From: Amycolatopsis sp. CA-128772
GTDB lineage: Bacteria > Actinomycetota > Actinomycetes > Mycobacteriales > Pseudonocardiaceae
Assembly (NCBI RefSeq): GCF_002904295.1
Contig: NZ_PPHG01000077.1
Location: 106,948-170,947 of the forward strand
Length of the DNA: 64,000 bases
Reading direction: 5' to 3'
Made by a program: the position numbers and the translations under genes. Position 1 is the stretch's first letter. Every line of letters starts with the position of its first letter. A model generated the notes under the pieces. It was not told the DNA's origin. It saw nothing but the letters and a program-made list of their open reading frames with translations, and ran no database searches. Positions 35,588 through 44,151 of the stretch are shown here, piece by piece.

Positions 35588-36516
35588 TGGGTACGCGTGC
35601 ACTGGGCCTGCCCGAGCGGGTCCCCTCGGCGGGTGAACTCCCGGAGCGGGTCACGATCTGGGAAGTCGGGCCGCGGGACGGGCTGCAGAACGAAAAGGCG
35701 ATCGTCCCGGTCGAGGTCAAGCTGGAGTTCCTCGACCGGCTCGCCGGCGCCGGCCTCACCACGCTGGAGGCGACCAGCTTCGTCCACCCGAAGTGGGTGC
35801 CGCAGCTGGCCGACGCCGAGCAGCTGCTCGCGCGCCTGGACCGCCGCGAAGGCGTCCGGTACCCGGTGCTGGTGCCGAACGAGAAGGGCTTGAACCGCGC
35901 GCTCGAAGCGGGGGTCGAGCACATCGCGATCTTCGCGAGCGCGACGGAGACGTTCGCGCGCAAGAACCTCAACTCGTCGCTGGACGAGCAGTTCGCGATG
36001 TTCGAGCCGGTGGTCACGCGGGCCCGCGAGGCCGGTCTCGAGGTCCGTGGCTACCTCTCGATGTGCTTCGGCGACCCGTGGGAAGGGGCGGTGCCGGCGA
36101 AGCAGGTCGCCGACGCCGGCCGTCGCCTGCTGGACCTGGGGTGCTCGCAGCTTTCGCTGGGCGACACCATCGGCGTCGCGACCGCGGGCCAGGTGGAGAA
36201 CCTGATCGGGCTGTTCGGCGACGTCGGTACGCTGGCCGTGCACTTCCACGACACCTACGGTCAGGCTCTCGCCAACACGCTGGCGGCGCTCCGATGTGGA
36301 GTGTCGACTGTGGACTCTTCGGCGGGCGGGCTCGGCGGCTGCCCGTACGCCGAATCGGCCACCGGCAACCTGGCGACGGAGGACCTGGTGTGGATGCTCG
36401 ACGGGCTCGGCGTCGCCCACGGCGTCGACCTGGACGCGCTGGTCGGGGCCAGCGCCTGGATGGCGGGACAGCTCGGCCGCCCGAGCCCGTCCCGCGTGGT
36501 CGCCGCACTGAGCTGA
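35587..36516 (+). CDS. Hydroxymethylglutaryl-CoA lyase
   Basis: 309 aa HMGL-like TIM barrel. IWEVGPRDGLQNEKAIVPVE (metal/substrate RDGLQ), VGEHIAIFAS-like strand, FHDTYGQALANTLAALRCG (metal HxD) and the signature GGLGGCPYAESATGNLATED with its active-site Cys. It splits HMG-CoA into acetoacetate and acetyl-CoA, the last step of leucine breakdown. Translationally coupled to the PH-domain gene, although the pathway link is not obvious. A hairpin follows at 36521. Confidence 0.93.
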   Translation: MGTRALGLPERVPSAGELPERVTIWEVGPRDGLQNEKAIVPVEVKLEFLDRLAGAGLTTLEATSFVHPKWVPQLADAEQLLARLDRREGVRYPVLVPNEKGLNRALEAGVEHIAIFASATETFARKNLNSSLDEQFAMFEPVVTRAREAGLEVRGYLSMCFGDPWEGAVPAKQVADAGRRLLDLGCSQLSLGDTIGVATAGQVENLIGLFGDVGTLAVHFHDTYGQALANTLAALRCGVSTVDSSAGGLGGCPYAESATGNLATEDLVWMLDGLGVAHGVDLDALVGASAWMAGQLGRPSPSRVVAALS

Positions 36517-36520
36517 GACG

Positions 36521-36550
36521 TCCGGGGCTCCGCCACTCGGAGTCCCCGGA
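36521..36550 (+). terminator. Terminator hairpin after HMG-CoA lyase
   Basis: TCCGGGGCTCCG pairs with CGGAGTCCCCGGA with one bulged T, loop CCACT, starting 4 bp after the stop. Strong GC stem without U-tract. Confidence 0.6.
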
Positions 36551-36667
36551 AGAACAGACCTCGTCGCACCTCCGGGGGAGGGGTGCGGTATCAAGGGGGA
36601 CCGGCAGCGCCGCGGCCGCGTCGAACAGCGTGTGCCCGCCGGGCACCGACCGAGCCGGAGGATGGGT

Positions 36668-37636
36668 GTGACCGAGCCTTCCGAGGCGGGCTCCGAACCG
36701 GTCGAGGCCGACCTCGACACCGGGCCGGTGCAGCTGCCCGGGTACGGCCTGGCGGATTCGGGCGCCTTCGAAGAGGCGCCGACCCCGCCCTCGGGCAACC
36801 CCGCGGCCTGGCCGCACGCGGTGTCGCCGCTGCTGCCGCCGTTCCCGCTGCCGCCGGCGCCACCGGTCACGCCGCCCCCGGCCCCGGCTCCGGCCGGGCC
36901 GCCGCCCCCGGTGGCCGGCCCGCCGCCGAACCCGGGGGCGCCGGCGCCGCTGCCGCCGCTCGGTTCGCCGCGCACGGAACGGGAGAGCATCGTCGCGCTG
37001 TTCCTGGTGCACATGTTCCCGATCGGGCACCTGCCGGTCGCGATGGACAAGCCGGCGCGCCAGCTGCCGCTGCCCGACGACCCGGACGGCTTCGCGCCCA
37101 ACGACCACCCGGACGCCCGGCTGATCTTCGACGACCAGGCGCTCACCAACGTCACCGCGGGGTTCCGCCGCTCGCCGACCGCGCCGTCGCGGCCGGTGCC
37201 GCGGCACCTGACCGAGGGGTACGTGCCGTACGCCCGGGCGACGCAGGCGGTGTGGATCCGCCGGTTCGTCCTCGGGCACAGCGACCTCGGCCCCGAGTAC
37301 GCGTGGCCGCCGGGCGAGCAGTTCCCCGAAAGCAGCGTGGACCACCCTCAGCCGGTGATGGTCCCGGCCGACACCGTCCTCGACCGCTTCGGCCCGGCGT
37401 ACGGACGGGTGCTCTTCGAGGACGGCACGCCGTTCGCCGAACGCTCGCTGCCGCCCGCGTTCCTCGACGCCGAGTACCGCCGGTACGTCGTGGTGCGGGC
37501 GGTGCCGATGTGGCGGTCGGAGACGGCGAACTGGTTCGGCCAGGTCGGCGGGGGTACCCGGTACCGTGCGCTGCTGGCGGCCGACGAACTGGTGACCCTC
37601 GGCTACCTCGCCGAGGCCAAGGGGGAAGAGGACTGA
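36668..37636 (+). CDS. Pro-rich protein with C-terminal TNT (NAD+ glycohydrolase toxin) domain
   Basis: 322 aa from a GTG at 36668, set by GGAGG 6 bases before. Residues ~35-115 are Pro/Ala-rich and disordered. A middle segment (IVALFLVHMFPIGHLPVA to about 220) is not recognised. The last ~95 residues fit the tuberculosis necrotizing toxin fold: TVLDRFGPAYGRVLFEDGTP, FAERSLPPAFLDAEYRRYVV, and WFGQVGGGTRY, where Gln292 matches the catalytic Gln of TNT. It has no signal peptide, WXG100 or LXG export domain. It would hydrolyse NAD+ inside a target cell. Its stop overlaps the next small gene (TGATG), which may encode the antidote. Confidence 0.72.
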   Translation: MTEPSEAGSEPVEADLDTGPVQLPGYGLADSGAFEEAPTPPSGNPAAWPHAVSPLLPPFPLPPAPPVTPPPAPAPAGPPPPVAGPPPNPGAPAPLPPLGSPRTERESIVALFLVHMFPIGHLPVAMDKPARQLPLPDDPDGFAPNDHPDARLIFDDQALTNVTAGFRRSPTAPSRPVPRHLTEGYVPYARATQAVWIRRFVLGHSDLGPEYAWPPGEQFPESSVDHPQPVMVPADTVLDRFGPAYGRVLFEDGTPFAERSLPPAFLDAEYRRYVVVRAVPMWRSETANWFGQVGGGTRYRALLAADELVTLGYLAEAKGEED

Positions 37637-37896
37637 TGAACACCCAGTCGATCCAGCGGTGGCTCGGCGTGCTGGGCGTGCCGCCGGAGGTCGTCTCGCT
37701 CGGCGCCGAGGTCGACAACGCCTGGTGCCTGATGCAGGGCGAGGACGAGGCGTGGGAGGTGTTCTGGCGCGAGCAGGGCAACCGCTACGACTGGGCGCGG
37801 TTCACCAGCGAACAGGTCGCGTGCCACTACCTCTTCGGCCGGCTGGCCTGGGCCCAGGTCGCCCGCGGCGCGGTGGGCCTGCTGCCCGGCAAGTGA
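37636..37896 (+). CDS. Small acidic protein, candidate immunity factor for TNT-domain protein
   Basis: 86 aa, ATG 37636 within the TGATG overlap with the toxin-like gene. Sequence is acidic and Trp-rich (IQRWLGVLGVPPEVVSLGAE, WCLMQGEDEAWEVFWREQGN, YLFGRLAWAQVARG). No family recognised. Tight coupling and small acidic nature are what immunity proteins of polymorphic toxins look like, but function is inferred from position only. Followed by two copies of the CACTTTCACGTGAAAGTG palindrome. Confidence 0.7.
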   Translation: MNTQSIQRWLGVLGVPPEVVSLGAEVDNAWCLMQGEDEAWEVFWREQGNRYDWARFTSEQVACHYLFGRLAWAQVARGAVGLLPGK

Positions 37897-37904
37897 TCGC
37901 CGGA

Positions 37905-37959
37905 GCGGCACTTTCACGTGAAAGTGCCGCCCGCAGGTGGGCACTTTCACGTGAAAGTG
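37905..37959. repeat. Two palindromes of the CACTTTCACGTGAAAGTG repeat; terminator region
   Basis: 37905-37930 is an exact copy of the 26-bp palindrome at 4156-4181. 37942-37959 is a second copy with only the 18-bp core intact. The pair occupies the 69-bp gap between convergent genes ending at 37896 and 37966, so it probably ends transcription from both sides. Confidence 0.75.
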
Positions 37960-37965
37960 ACGGGT

Positions 37966-40900
37966 TCAGCTCACGGCGTAGGTGAAGATGTGCGCCTGTC
38001 CCGCGCCGGTCGATGTCGGCAGGGTCAGTGACTTGACCTGCTTCGCCGGGTCCAGCGCGATCGGGGCCGTTGCGAACAGGTACGACGTGTACGGCCGCTG
38101 CAGCCGGAACATGTACCGCGGGAACGCCGAGTTCACGTACGGCACCGACGCGACGACCGTGTTCCCGAACTGCGGCGGCTCCGCGCCGCCCTTCAGCAGC
38201 CACTCCGACAGGCCCAGGGAAGCCGGCTGCGTCGAGCCGTCGGTGTAGGTGACGGTCACCGTGCCCTGGGCGTCGCCGCCGGTCGCCGAACCGAGGAACG
38301 ACAGCTTCGTCGCGCCCTCGGCCGCCGTCACCGCCAGCGTTTGCCCCGAGGCGATCACGTTGTCGGGCGACCCCGCCGGGCTCGACGGCCAGGTGAACTC
38401 GCGCACCTTCGCGCCCGGTTCGATGCCGCTCTTGGCCAGGCCCTGCGCGGAGTAGGCGAACTGACCGGGGTAGAGGTCCGTCTCGCCGAAGTCGCCGTAC
38501 TGGACGAACCGGTCGTCCGTGACGCCGACGTTGGTGTTCGCCGCGTGCAGCGTTCCCGGCGTCCCGACGGTCACCGGCAGGTAGGACGGGAGCTGCCCGC
38601 CGAACTCGACCGGCACGCTGGTGTACGCGTCCGGCGCTCCGGGCGCGGCGGTGACGCGCACTCGCTGCGACGCCGAGCCGTTGCGGCCGGCCGTGAGCGT
38701 GCCGCTGGACGGCGTCACGGTGATCCCGGCCGGCGGCTTCGCCTGCCACGTCACCGTGCCCGCACCGGTGATGCCCTCGGCGACCACCGTGGCCTCGCTG
38801 CTCCCGCCGGGTGCGACGACGACGCGACCCGGGCCGACGCGGCCGCGGACCGGGACTTCACCGTCGCGGAAGGACGGTGGCGCGTCCGCCTTCGCGGAGC
38901 CCCACGACGTCGGCGACGCGCCGAGCGTGAAGTCCAGCCGGCCGCCGTCGACCGCGAAGGACTCCGGCAGCCACGGTTTCGTGCTCGGCTTGCCGTTCAC
39001 GCGAAGGGACTGCACGTACTTCACCGAGCTGGACGCGCCGGGCGCGGTCATTGTGATCCGCTGCCCGGTCGCCCGCGTCAGCGTGATCTTCGGGAACATC
39101 GGGCTGGCCAGCACCAGTTCCGCACGTCCGGGCGCCTCCGGGTACATCCCGAGCGCCGCGAAGACGTACCACGCCGACGTCGCACCGAGGTCGTCGTTGC
39201 CGGGCAGGCCGTCCTCGCCGGGCTTGAACAGCAGCTCGGCCGAACGGCGCACGATGTCCTGCGTCTTCGCCGGCGCGCCCGCGTAGGCGTACTCCCACGG
39301 CACCTCGAACGACGGTTCGTTCGACATGAACGCGTACGGGGAACTGGCGTCGCTGTTCAGCTTGGTGAAGAAGAAGTCGAGGCGCTTCTTCACGGCGTCG
39401 TCGCCGCCCATCGCGTCGAACAGGCCGCGGACGTTGTACGGCACCATCCACGTGTACTGCGCCGCGTTCCCTTCCTGGTAGCGCATTTCCTGATACTGCG
39501 CGGGATCGAACGGCGAACGGAACCGGCCGTCGCGCAGCCGGGTCTGCAGGTAGCCCGTGGCCGGGTTGTAGACGTTCTCCCAGTACTGCGCGCGGCTCAT
39601 GAACTGCTGGTGCGTCTTCGCGTCCCCCAGCCGCTGGGCCAGCTGCGCGATGCCGAAGTCCGCCGTCGTCTCCTCGAGCATGTCGGAGACGTTGTTCGGG
39701 TGGTAGCCCAGCGTCAGGTAGTCCGACAGGCCCGGCCGTTCGAGCGCGCGTTCGCCCGCCTGCTGGACGCGGGTGGCGCCGTTGACCATCGATTTCAGGG
39801 CGCTGCGGGCGTCGAAGTCCGTGGCGCCGAAGGCGTACGTGCTGGCGATGATCGAGTGGTACGGGTCGCCGCCCATCACGCCCATGAAGTCGTTGTTCTG
39901 CGACCAGCGGTCCCAGATCCCGCCCGCCTGGTCGGCCTGGTTCAGCATCGACTGCGCCATGTCGGCGGCTTCGTGCGGGGCGAGCAAGGACAGCAGCTGG
40001 ACCTCGTCGCGGTAGGTGTCCCAGCCGGAGAAGTTCGCGTACTGCGCGTGGCCCGGTTTCGCCCGGTGGATCGCCCGGTCGAAGCCGCGGTAGCGACCGT
40101 CCACATCGGAAAAGACGTTCGGCTGCAGAAGCGTGTGGTAGAGCGCGGTGTAGAACGTCCGGGTGGCGGCGTCCGTGCCGCCTTCGACGGTGATCTGCCG
40201 CAACCGGTCGTTCCACGTCCGGCGCGCCGCGGCCTTGACCGCGTCGAAGGACGCGCCGCGCTGCTCGGCGGCGAGGTTCAGCCGGGCGCCGGCCGCGTCC
40301 ACATAGGACAAGCCGACGCGCACCTGCACCGGCGTCGCCGGGTCGAAGGTGAGGTAGGCACCGGAGCCGCCGTCAAGGGTGACGACCTGCTTGTCCCACG
40401 TCGTCCTGCTCAGGTCGCCGCCGCGGGCGGTGGTGCCGCCGGGTGTCACGGCGGCGTCCTGCCAGGTCCCGGACGTCCGGAACGGCTGGTCGAAGGCGGC
40501 GGTGAAGTAGACCTTGTACGTGTTGGGGCCGCGGCAGAAGTGCCCGCTGGAGACCCAGCCTTCGACGGTCCGCCGCGCCGGGTCGACGGTGACCGAGGCG
40601 TCGTCGCTGCCCATCGCCGACTGCGCGACGTCGATCAGGAGCGTGGCGGGGGAGTCCTTCGGGAAGGTGAACCGGCCCAGACCGGAGCGCTGCGTCGCGG
40701 TGAGCTCGGTGGTGATGCCGGAGTCCGTCGTCACCTTGTAGTAGCCGGGGGACGCGGATTCGTTCCGGTGGCTGAAAGTGGGGAAGTACTTCGTCGCGTC
40801 GACGGCGGGCGAGGTGGAGATCGCCCCGGCGAACGGCAGGAACGGCACGTCACCCGCGGCGCCGCCGCAGCCGGCGCCGTTGAAGTGGGTGAGGCTGAAG

Positions 40901-41205
40901 CCGCGGAGGCGGTTCTCCTCCCAGGCGTAGCCGCCGTCGCGGTCGCGGGCGTAGTAGCGGCCCTGGCCGGCGGGCGGCTTGGGCTGCAGCGGCGTGTCGG
41001 GGCTCCACTGCACCATGCCGAACGGGACGTCGGCGCCGGGGAACGTGTCGCCGGCGTAGGTGTTGGTCTCGGGGGTGTCGCCGGCCTTGGCGCCGGCGAA
41101 CGGGTTGACGTAGGCGGCGAGGTCGTGGTGCTGGGTGCCGGCGGCCGCGGGCGCGGCCACCGTGACGAGGGGGACGATCAAAGCCGCGGTGACGACTCTG
41201 CGCAT
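37966..41205 (-). CDS. Secreted GH92 family alpha-mannosidase
   Basis: 1079 aa. Signal peptide RVVTAALIVPLVTVAAPAAA, then the GH92 N-domain starting YVNPFAGAKAGDTPETNTYA, with PGADVPFGMVQWSPDT. The (alpha/alpha)6 catalytic part contains YQEGNAAQYTWMVPYNVRGL (general acid region) and GNDDLGATSAWYVFAALGMY (metal/base region). The C-terminal ~330 residues add a Pro/Gly-rich NPCBM or beta-sandwich module, as in large secreted actinobacterial members. GH92 enzymes are Ca2+-dependent exo-alpha-mannosidases cutting mannoproteins or N-glycans. Probably controlled by a LacI-type repressor through the palindrome at 41239-41254. Confidence 0.93.
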   Translation of the reverse strand: MRRVVTAALIVPLVTVAAPAAAGTQHHDLAAYVNPFAGAKAGDTPETNTYAGDTFPGADVPFGMVQWSPDTPLQPKPPAGQGRYYARDRDGGYAWEENRLRGFSLTHFNGAGCGGAAGDVPFLPFAGAISTSPAVDATKYFPTFSHRNESASPGYYKVTTDSGITTELTATQRSGLGRFTFPKDSPATLLIDVAQSAMGSDDASVTVDPARRTVEGWVSSGHFCRGPNTYKVYFTAAFDQPFRTSGTWQDAAVTPGGTTARGGDLSRTTWDKQVVTLDGGSGAYLTFDPATPVQVRVGLSYVDAAGARLNLAAEQRGASFDAVKAAARRTWNDRLRQITVEGGTDAATRTFYTALYHTLLQPNVFSDVDGRYRGFDRAIHRAKPGHAQYANFSGWDTYRDEVQLLSLLAPHEAADMAQSMLNQADQAGGIWDRWSQNNDFMGVMGGDPYHSIIASTYAFGATDFDARSALKSMVNGATRVQQAGERALERPGLSDYLTLGYHPNNVSDMLEETTADFGIAQLAQRLGDAKTHQQFMSRAQYWENVYNPATGYLQTRLRDGRFRSPFDPAQYQEMRYQEGNAAQYTWMVPYNVRGLFDAMGGDDAVKKRLDFFFTKLNSDASSPYAFMSNEPSFEVPWEYAYAGAPAKTQDIVRRSAELLFKPGEDGLPGNDDLGATSAWYVFAALGMYPEAPGRAELVLASPMFPKITLTRATGQRITMTAPGASSSVKYVQSLRVNGKPSTKPWLPESFAVDGGRLDFTLGASPTSWGSAKADAPPSFRDGEVPVRGRVGPGRVVVAPGGSSEATVVAEGITGAGTVTWQAKPPAGITVTPSSGTLTAGRNGSASQRVRVTAAPGAPDAYTSVPVEFGGQLPSYLPVTVGTPGTLHAANTNVGVTDDRFVQYGDFGETDLYPGQFAYSAQGLAKSGIEPGAKVREFTWPSSPAGSPDNVIASGQTLAVTAAEGATKLSFLGSATGGDAQGTVTVTYTDGSTQPASLGLSEWLLKGGAEPPQFGNTVVASVPYVNSAFPRYMFRLQRPYTSYLFATAPIALDPAKQVKSLTLPTSTGAGQAHIFTYAVS

Positions 41206-41238
41206 GCTCTTCCTCCCGGGGTGAGCGGGCGACCCGGG

Positions 41239-41254
41239 TTGACAACGTTGTCAA
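41239..41254. promoter_or_regulatory. LacI-family operator upstream of GH92 gene
   Basis: Perfect 16-bp palindrome TTGACAACGTTGTCAA with a central CG, the classic LacI/PurR-type form, 34 bp upstream of the GH92 start. No lacI gene lies in the window, so the repressor is encoded elsewhere. Confidence 0.75.
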
Positions 41255-41285
41255 TTTGACCGGGTGACCCGGCGAGCACTGGGAG

Positions 41286-41303
41286 TGAACCACCGGTGGT
41301 TCA
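41286..41303. promoter_or_regulatory. 18-bp perfect palindrome between hisN and GH92 genes
   Basis: TGAACCACCGGTGGTTCA lies 37 bp downstream of the hisN stop and 81 bp upstream of the GH92 start. It can be a second operator for GH92 or a loopless hairpin ending hisN transcription. Confidence 0.5.
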
Positions 41304-41340
41304 GACCGGTCAAGAAGTTCCCGCCGAGCGGCCCATCCGG

Positions 41341-42126
41341 TTACCGCTCGAGGATGGCCAGCGCCTCGTCGTGCAGCCGGCCGTTGGTCGACAACGCGCT
41401 CCCGTTGTCGTAGCGCGCGACGCCGTCCAGGTCGCTGAACCGGCCGCCGGCCTCGGTGACGATCACCTGCGCCGCGGCGACGTCCCACGGGTTGACGATG
41501 CACTCCGCGGCGACGTCGAGAGCGCCTTCGGCCACCAGCACGTGGTGCCAGAAGTCGCCGAACGCGCGGGTCTCCCAGCAGGCGTCGACCAGGCCGAGGT
41601 ACTTCTCGCGCGAGTGGTACTTCGTCCACGAGTTCAGGTCCGTTGTGGACAGATAAGCGTCCGAAAGGGACGAAACCCCGGAAACCGACAGCCGCCGGGT
41701 GCCCGAGGAATCACTCGAAAACGCCCCCGAACCGGTGGCAGCCCACCAGCGGCGGCCCAACAGCGGTGCGCTGATCAGGCCCACGACGGGATCGCCGTCC
41801 ACCACCAGGGCGATGAGAGTCGCCCAAACGGGTACTCCGCGGAGGAAGTTCTTGGTGCCGTCGATCGGGTCGAGCACCCAGGCGCGCCCGGTCGCGGCCG
41901 AGCCACCGCGCTCTTCACCGAGCACGGCGTCGCCGGGGCGGTCCGAAGCCAGCACGGCACGGATCGCGTCTTCGACGGCGGTGTCGGCGTCGGTCACCGG
42001 GGTGCGGTCGGGCTTGCGCTCCACCGCCAGGTCCAGGGCGCGGAACCGCGCCGTCGTGATTGCGTCGGCGGCATCAGCCAGCCGGGTGGCGAGAGCCAGA
42101 TCATCTCCGTAGCCAGGCACGGTCAC
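41341..42126 (-). CDS. hisN: Inositol monophosphatase family, probable histidinol-phosphatase
   Basis: 261 aa from a GTG at 42126. IMPase metal sites: DRTPVTDADTAVEDAIRAVL, GEERG, AWVLDPIDGTKNFLRGVPVW (DPIDGT) and CIVNPWDVAAAQVIVTEAGG (WD). The order and the short N-terminus resemble HisN of actinobacteria, which dephosphorylates histidinol phosphate using Mg2+. It could equally be an inositol or fructose bisphosphatase; no other his gene is near. It is divergent from the OmpR-type response regulator. Confidence 0.85.
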   Translation of the reverse strand: MTVPGYGDDLALATRLADAADAITTARFRALDLAVERKPDRTPVTDADTAVEDAIRAVLASDRPGDAVLGEERGGSAATGRAWVLDPIDGTKNFLRGVPVWATLIALVVDGDPVVGLISAPLLGRRWWAATGSGAFSSDSSGTRRLSVSGVSSLSDAYLSTTDLNSWTKYHSREKYLGLVDACWETRAFGDFWHHVLVAEGALDVAAECIVNPWDVAAAQVIVTEAGGRFSDLDGVARYDNGSALSTNGRLHDEALAILER

Positions 42127-42168
42127 GATGGTTTCACGCCCGCCCGCCGTACAGTTGGCCAGGTGAGC

Positions 42169-42864
42169 ATGGTCCTACTTGCCGAAGACGATCCGGCCAT
42201 CGCCGAACCGCTCTCCCGCGCCCTCGAACGCGAGGGATACGAGATCCACGTCGTCACCGACGGCCCTTCGGTGCTCGACGCCACCGCCGCCCAGCGCGTC
42301 GACCTGCTCGTGCTGGACCTCGGCCTGCCCGGGATGGACGGTCTCGAGGTCTGCCGGCGGCTGCGCGCGGCCGGTACCGAGCTGCCCGTCCTGATGCTCA
42401 CCGCCCGCACCGACGAGGTCGACTTCGTCGTCGGCCTGGACGCGGGTGCCGACGACTACGTCGCCAAGCCGTTCCGGCTCGCCGAACTGCTCGCCCGGAT
42501 CCGCGCGCTGCTGCGCCGCCGGGTGCCCGAGGTCCTGGAGGCCGGCGGGGTGCGGATGGACCTGGGCGCGCGGCTGGTCACCGTGGACAACCACGAAGTC
42601 CAGCTGGCGAACAAGGAATTCGAGCTGCTGCGCGTGCTGATGAGCCGCGCCGGGCAGGTCGTCAGCCGCGACGAAATCCTCGCCGAGGTCTGGAACGACC
42701 TCGAGTCGAAGACGTCCAAGACGCTCGACATGCACATGTCTTGGCTGCGGCGGAAACTCGCCGTCGCCGCCGACGAAGCCGCCGGGCGCACCAGCAAGAC
42801 CCACGACGGTGAGCGGCGGATCGCGACCGTCCGCGGCGTCGGCTTCCGCTTCAACGCCGAATAA
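42169..42864 (+). CDS. OmpR/PhoB-type response regulator
   Basis: 231 aa. Receiver MVLLAEDDPAIAEPLSRALE, phospho-Asp50 in VDLLVLDLGLPGMDG, VLMLTARTDEVDFVVGLDAG and YVAKPF. The winged-helix domain has VQLANKEFELLRVLMSRAGQ, VVSRDEILAEVW and MHMSWLRRKLA. A GTG at 42163 is an alternative start: TACAGT at 42150-42155 would put +1 there and make the mRNA leaderless. 3 bp separate it from the kinase gene. Confidence 0.93.
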   Translation: MVLLAEDDPAIAEPLSRALEREGYEIHVVTDGPSVLDATAAQRVDLLVLDLGLPGMDGLEVCRRLRAAGTELPVLMLTARTDEVDFVVGLDAGADDYVAKPFRLAELLARIRALLRRRVPEVLEAGGVRMDLGARLVTVDNHEVQLANKEFELLRVLMSRAGQVVSRDEILAEVWNDLESKTSKTLDMHMSWLRRKLAVAADEAAGRTSKTHDGERRIATVRGVGFRFNAE

Positions 42865-42867
42865 GCC

Positions 42868-44151
42868 GTGCGCCGCCGCATCCTGCTGGCCATCCTGCTG
42901 GCCGTCGCGGTCACCGCGGCCGTGCTGGGCATCCCGCTCGGCATCGTGGCCAGCTGGCAGATCGAGTCAAGCTACCGCGAGACGCTCGCCGAGAACGCCC
43001 GTGCGGCGGCGGCGATCCTCGACACCGAGATCGCCAACGGCCAGGAGATCGACCTCGACCAGGTGCGGGCCGCGGTCCCGGCGAACGGGCTGCTCACCGT
43101 CCGGGCCAGCGGCCAGACCGAAAAGCGCTACGGCAGCAGCCCGGGCGCGGACACCGTCACCGAGACGGCGGACCTGGCCCGCGACGGCAAGGTGGAGATC
43201 GCCGTCCCGGCCGGCCCGATGCACGAACGGCAGACCACCGTCACGCTGGTCGTCGTGCTGCTGGTGCTGCTGTCGGTGGGCACCGGCGCGGTGGTGGCGA
43301 TCGCGACGGCCCGGCGCCTGGCGAAGCCGCTGCGGCACGTCGCCGAACGCGCGGCCCGGCTCGGCGGCGGCGACTTCCGCCCCGACCCGAGCCGCTACGG
43401 CGTCGGCGAACTGGACATGGTCGCCGAAGCGCTGGACGCGTCCGGCACCGCGCTGGCCCAGCTCGTGCAACGGGAACGCCAGCTGGTCGGCGACGTTTCG
43501 CATCAGCTGCGCAGCCGGCTGACGGCGTTGCAGCTGCGGCTGGAACCGCTCACCGTGCACCCCGACGACGAGGTGGCCGACGAATCGAAGGCCGCCCAGG
43601 AGCAGGCCGACCGGCTCGCCGAGGCCCTCGACGAACTCCTGGCGGCGGCCCGCGCGGCCCGCGAGGTCGGCGCGGAACCGGTGGACCTGCCCACGCAGTT
43701 GCCGGAAATGGCGCAGGAATGGCGCGAGCTGCTCCGCTCGGAGGGCCGCAACCTGCGCACGCGGGTGGCCGACGGGCTGATGGCGCGGGCCACGCCCGGC
43801 CGGCTGCGCGAGGTCATCGGCGTGCTGCTCGACAACGCGCTGCGGCACGGCTCCGGCACGGTCACCCTGATCGCCCGCCGCGGCGACGCCGAAGGCACGG
43901 TGGTGATCGAGGTCAGCGACACCGGCTCCGGCGTGCCCGACGAACTGGCCCCGCACATCTTCGAACGCGGCTTCTCCGGCGGCGGTTCGACGGGCGTCGG
44001 GCTGGCGCTGGCCCGCGCGCTGGTCGAGGCCGACGGCGGCCGCCTCGAACTGTCGAACCGCCGTCCGGCGGTGTTCAGCCTCTTCCTCAAGGTGCCCCGG
44101 CCCAGCGACGTCCCCGAAGTGCGCTGGCCCGCCGAGCGCGTCCCCCGTTAG
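42868..44151 (+). CDS. Sensor histidine kinase with HAMP domain
   Basis: 427 aa from a GTG at 42868. Two membrane helices (about 5-27 and 125-150) bracket a ~100-residue extracytoplasmic sensor, then HAMP (ARRLAKPLRHVAERAARLGG), HisKA with His in RQLVGDVSHQLRSRLTALQL, and ATPase boxes LDNALRHGSG, DTGSGVPDELAPHIFERGFS and STGVGLALARALVEADGGRL. Partner of the OmpR-type regulator just upstream; the stimulus is unknown. Confidence 0.93.
   Translation: MRRRILLAILLAVAVTAAVLGIPLGIVASWQIESSYRETLAENARAAAAILDTEIANGQEIDLDQVRAAVPANGLLTVRASGQTEKRYGSSPGADTVTETADLARDGKVEIAVPAGPMHERQTTVTLVVVLLVLLSVGTGAVVAIATARRLAKPLRHVAERAARLGGGDFRPDPSRYGVGELDMVAEALDASGTALAQLVQRERQLVGDVSHQLRSRLTALQLRLEPLTVHPDDEVADESKAAQEQADRLAEALDELLAAARAAREVGAEPVDLPTQLPEMAQEWRELLRSEGRNLRTRVADGLMARATPGRLREVIGVLLDNALRHGSGTVTLIARRGDAEGTVVIEVSDTGSGVPDELAPHIFERGFSGGGSTGVGLALARALVEADGGRLELSNRRPAVFSLFLKVPRPSDVPEVRWPAERVPR

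Noticed and set aside
38341..41259. Very long plus-strand open frame (972 codons) opposite the GH92 gene
   Set aside because: It is the antisense shadow of a clear GH92 protein; its product is Arg/Gly/Val-rich with no motif, as expected from high-GC reverse frames. The same holds for long frames opposite accA3, accD5, the sigma fusion and others.
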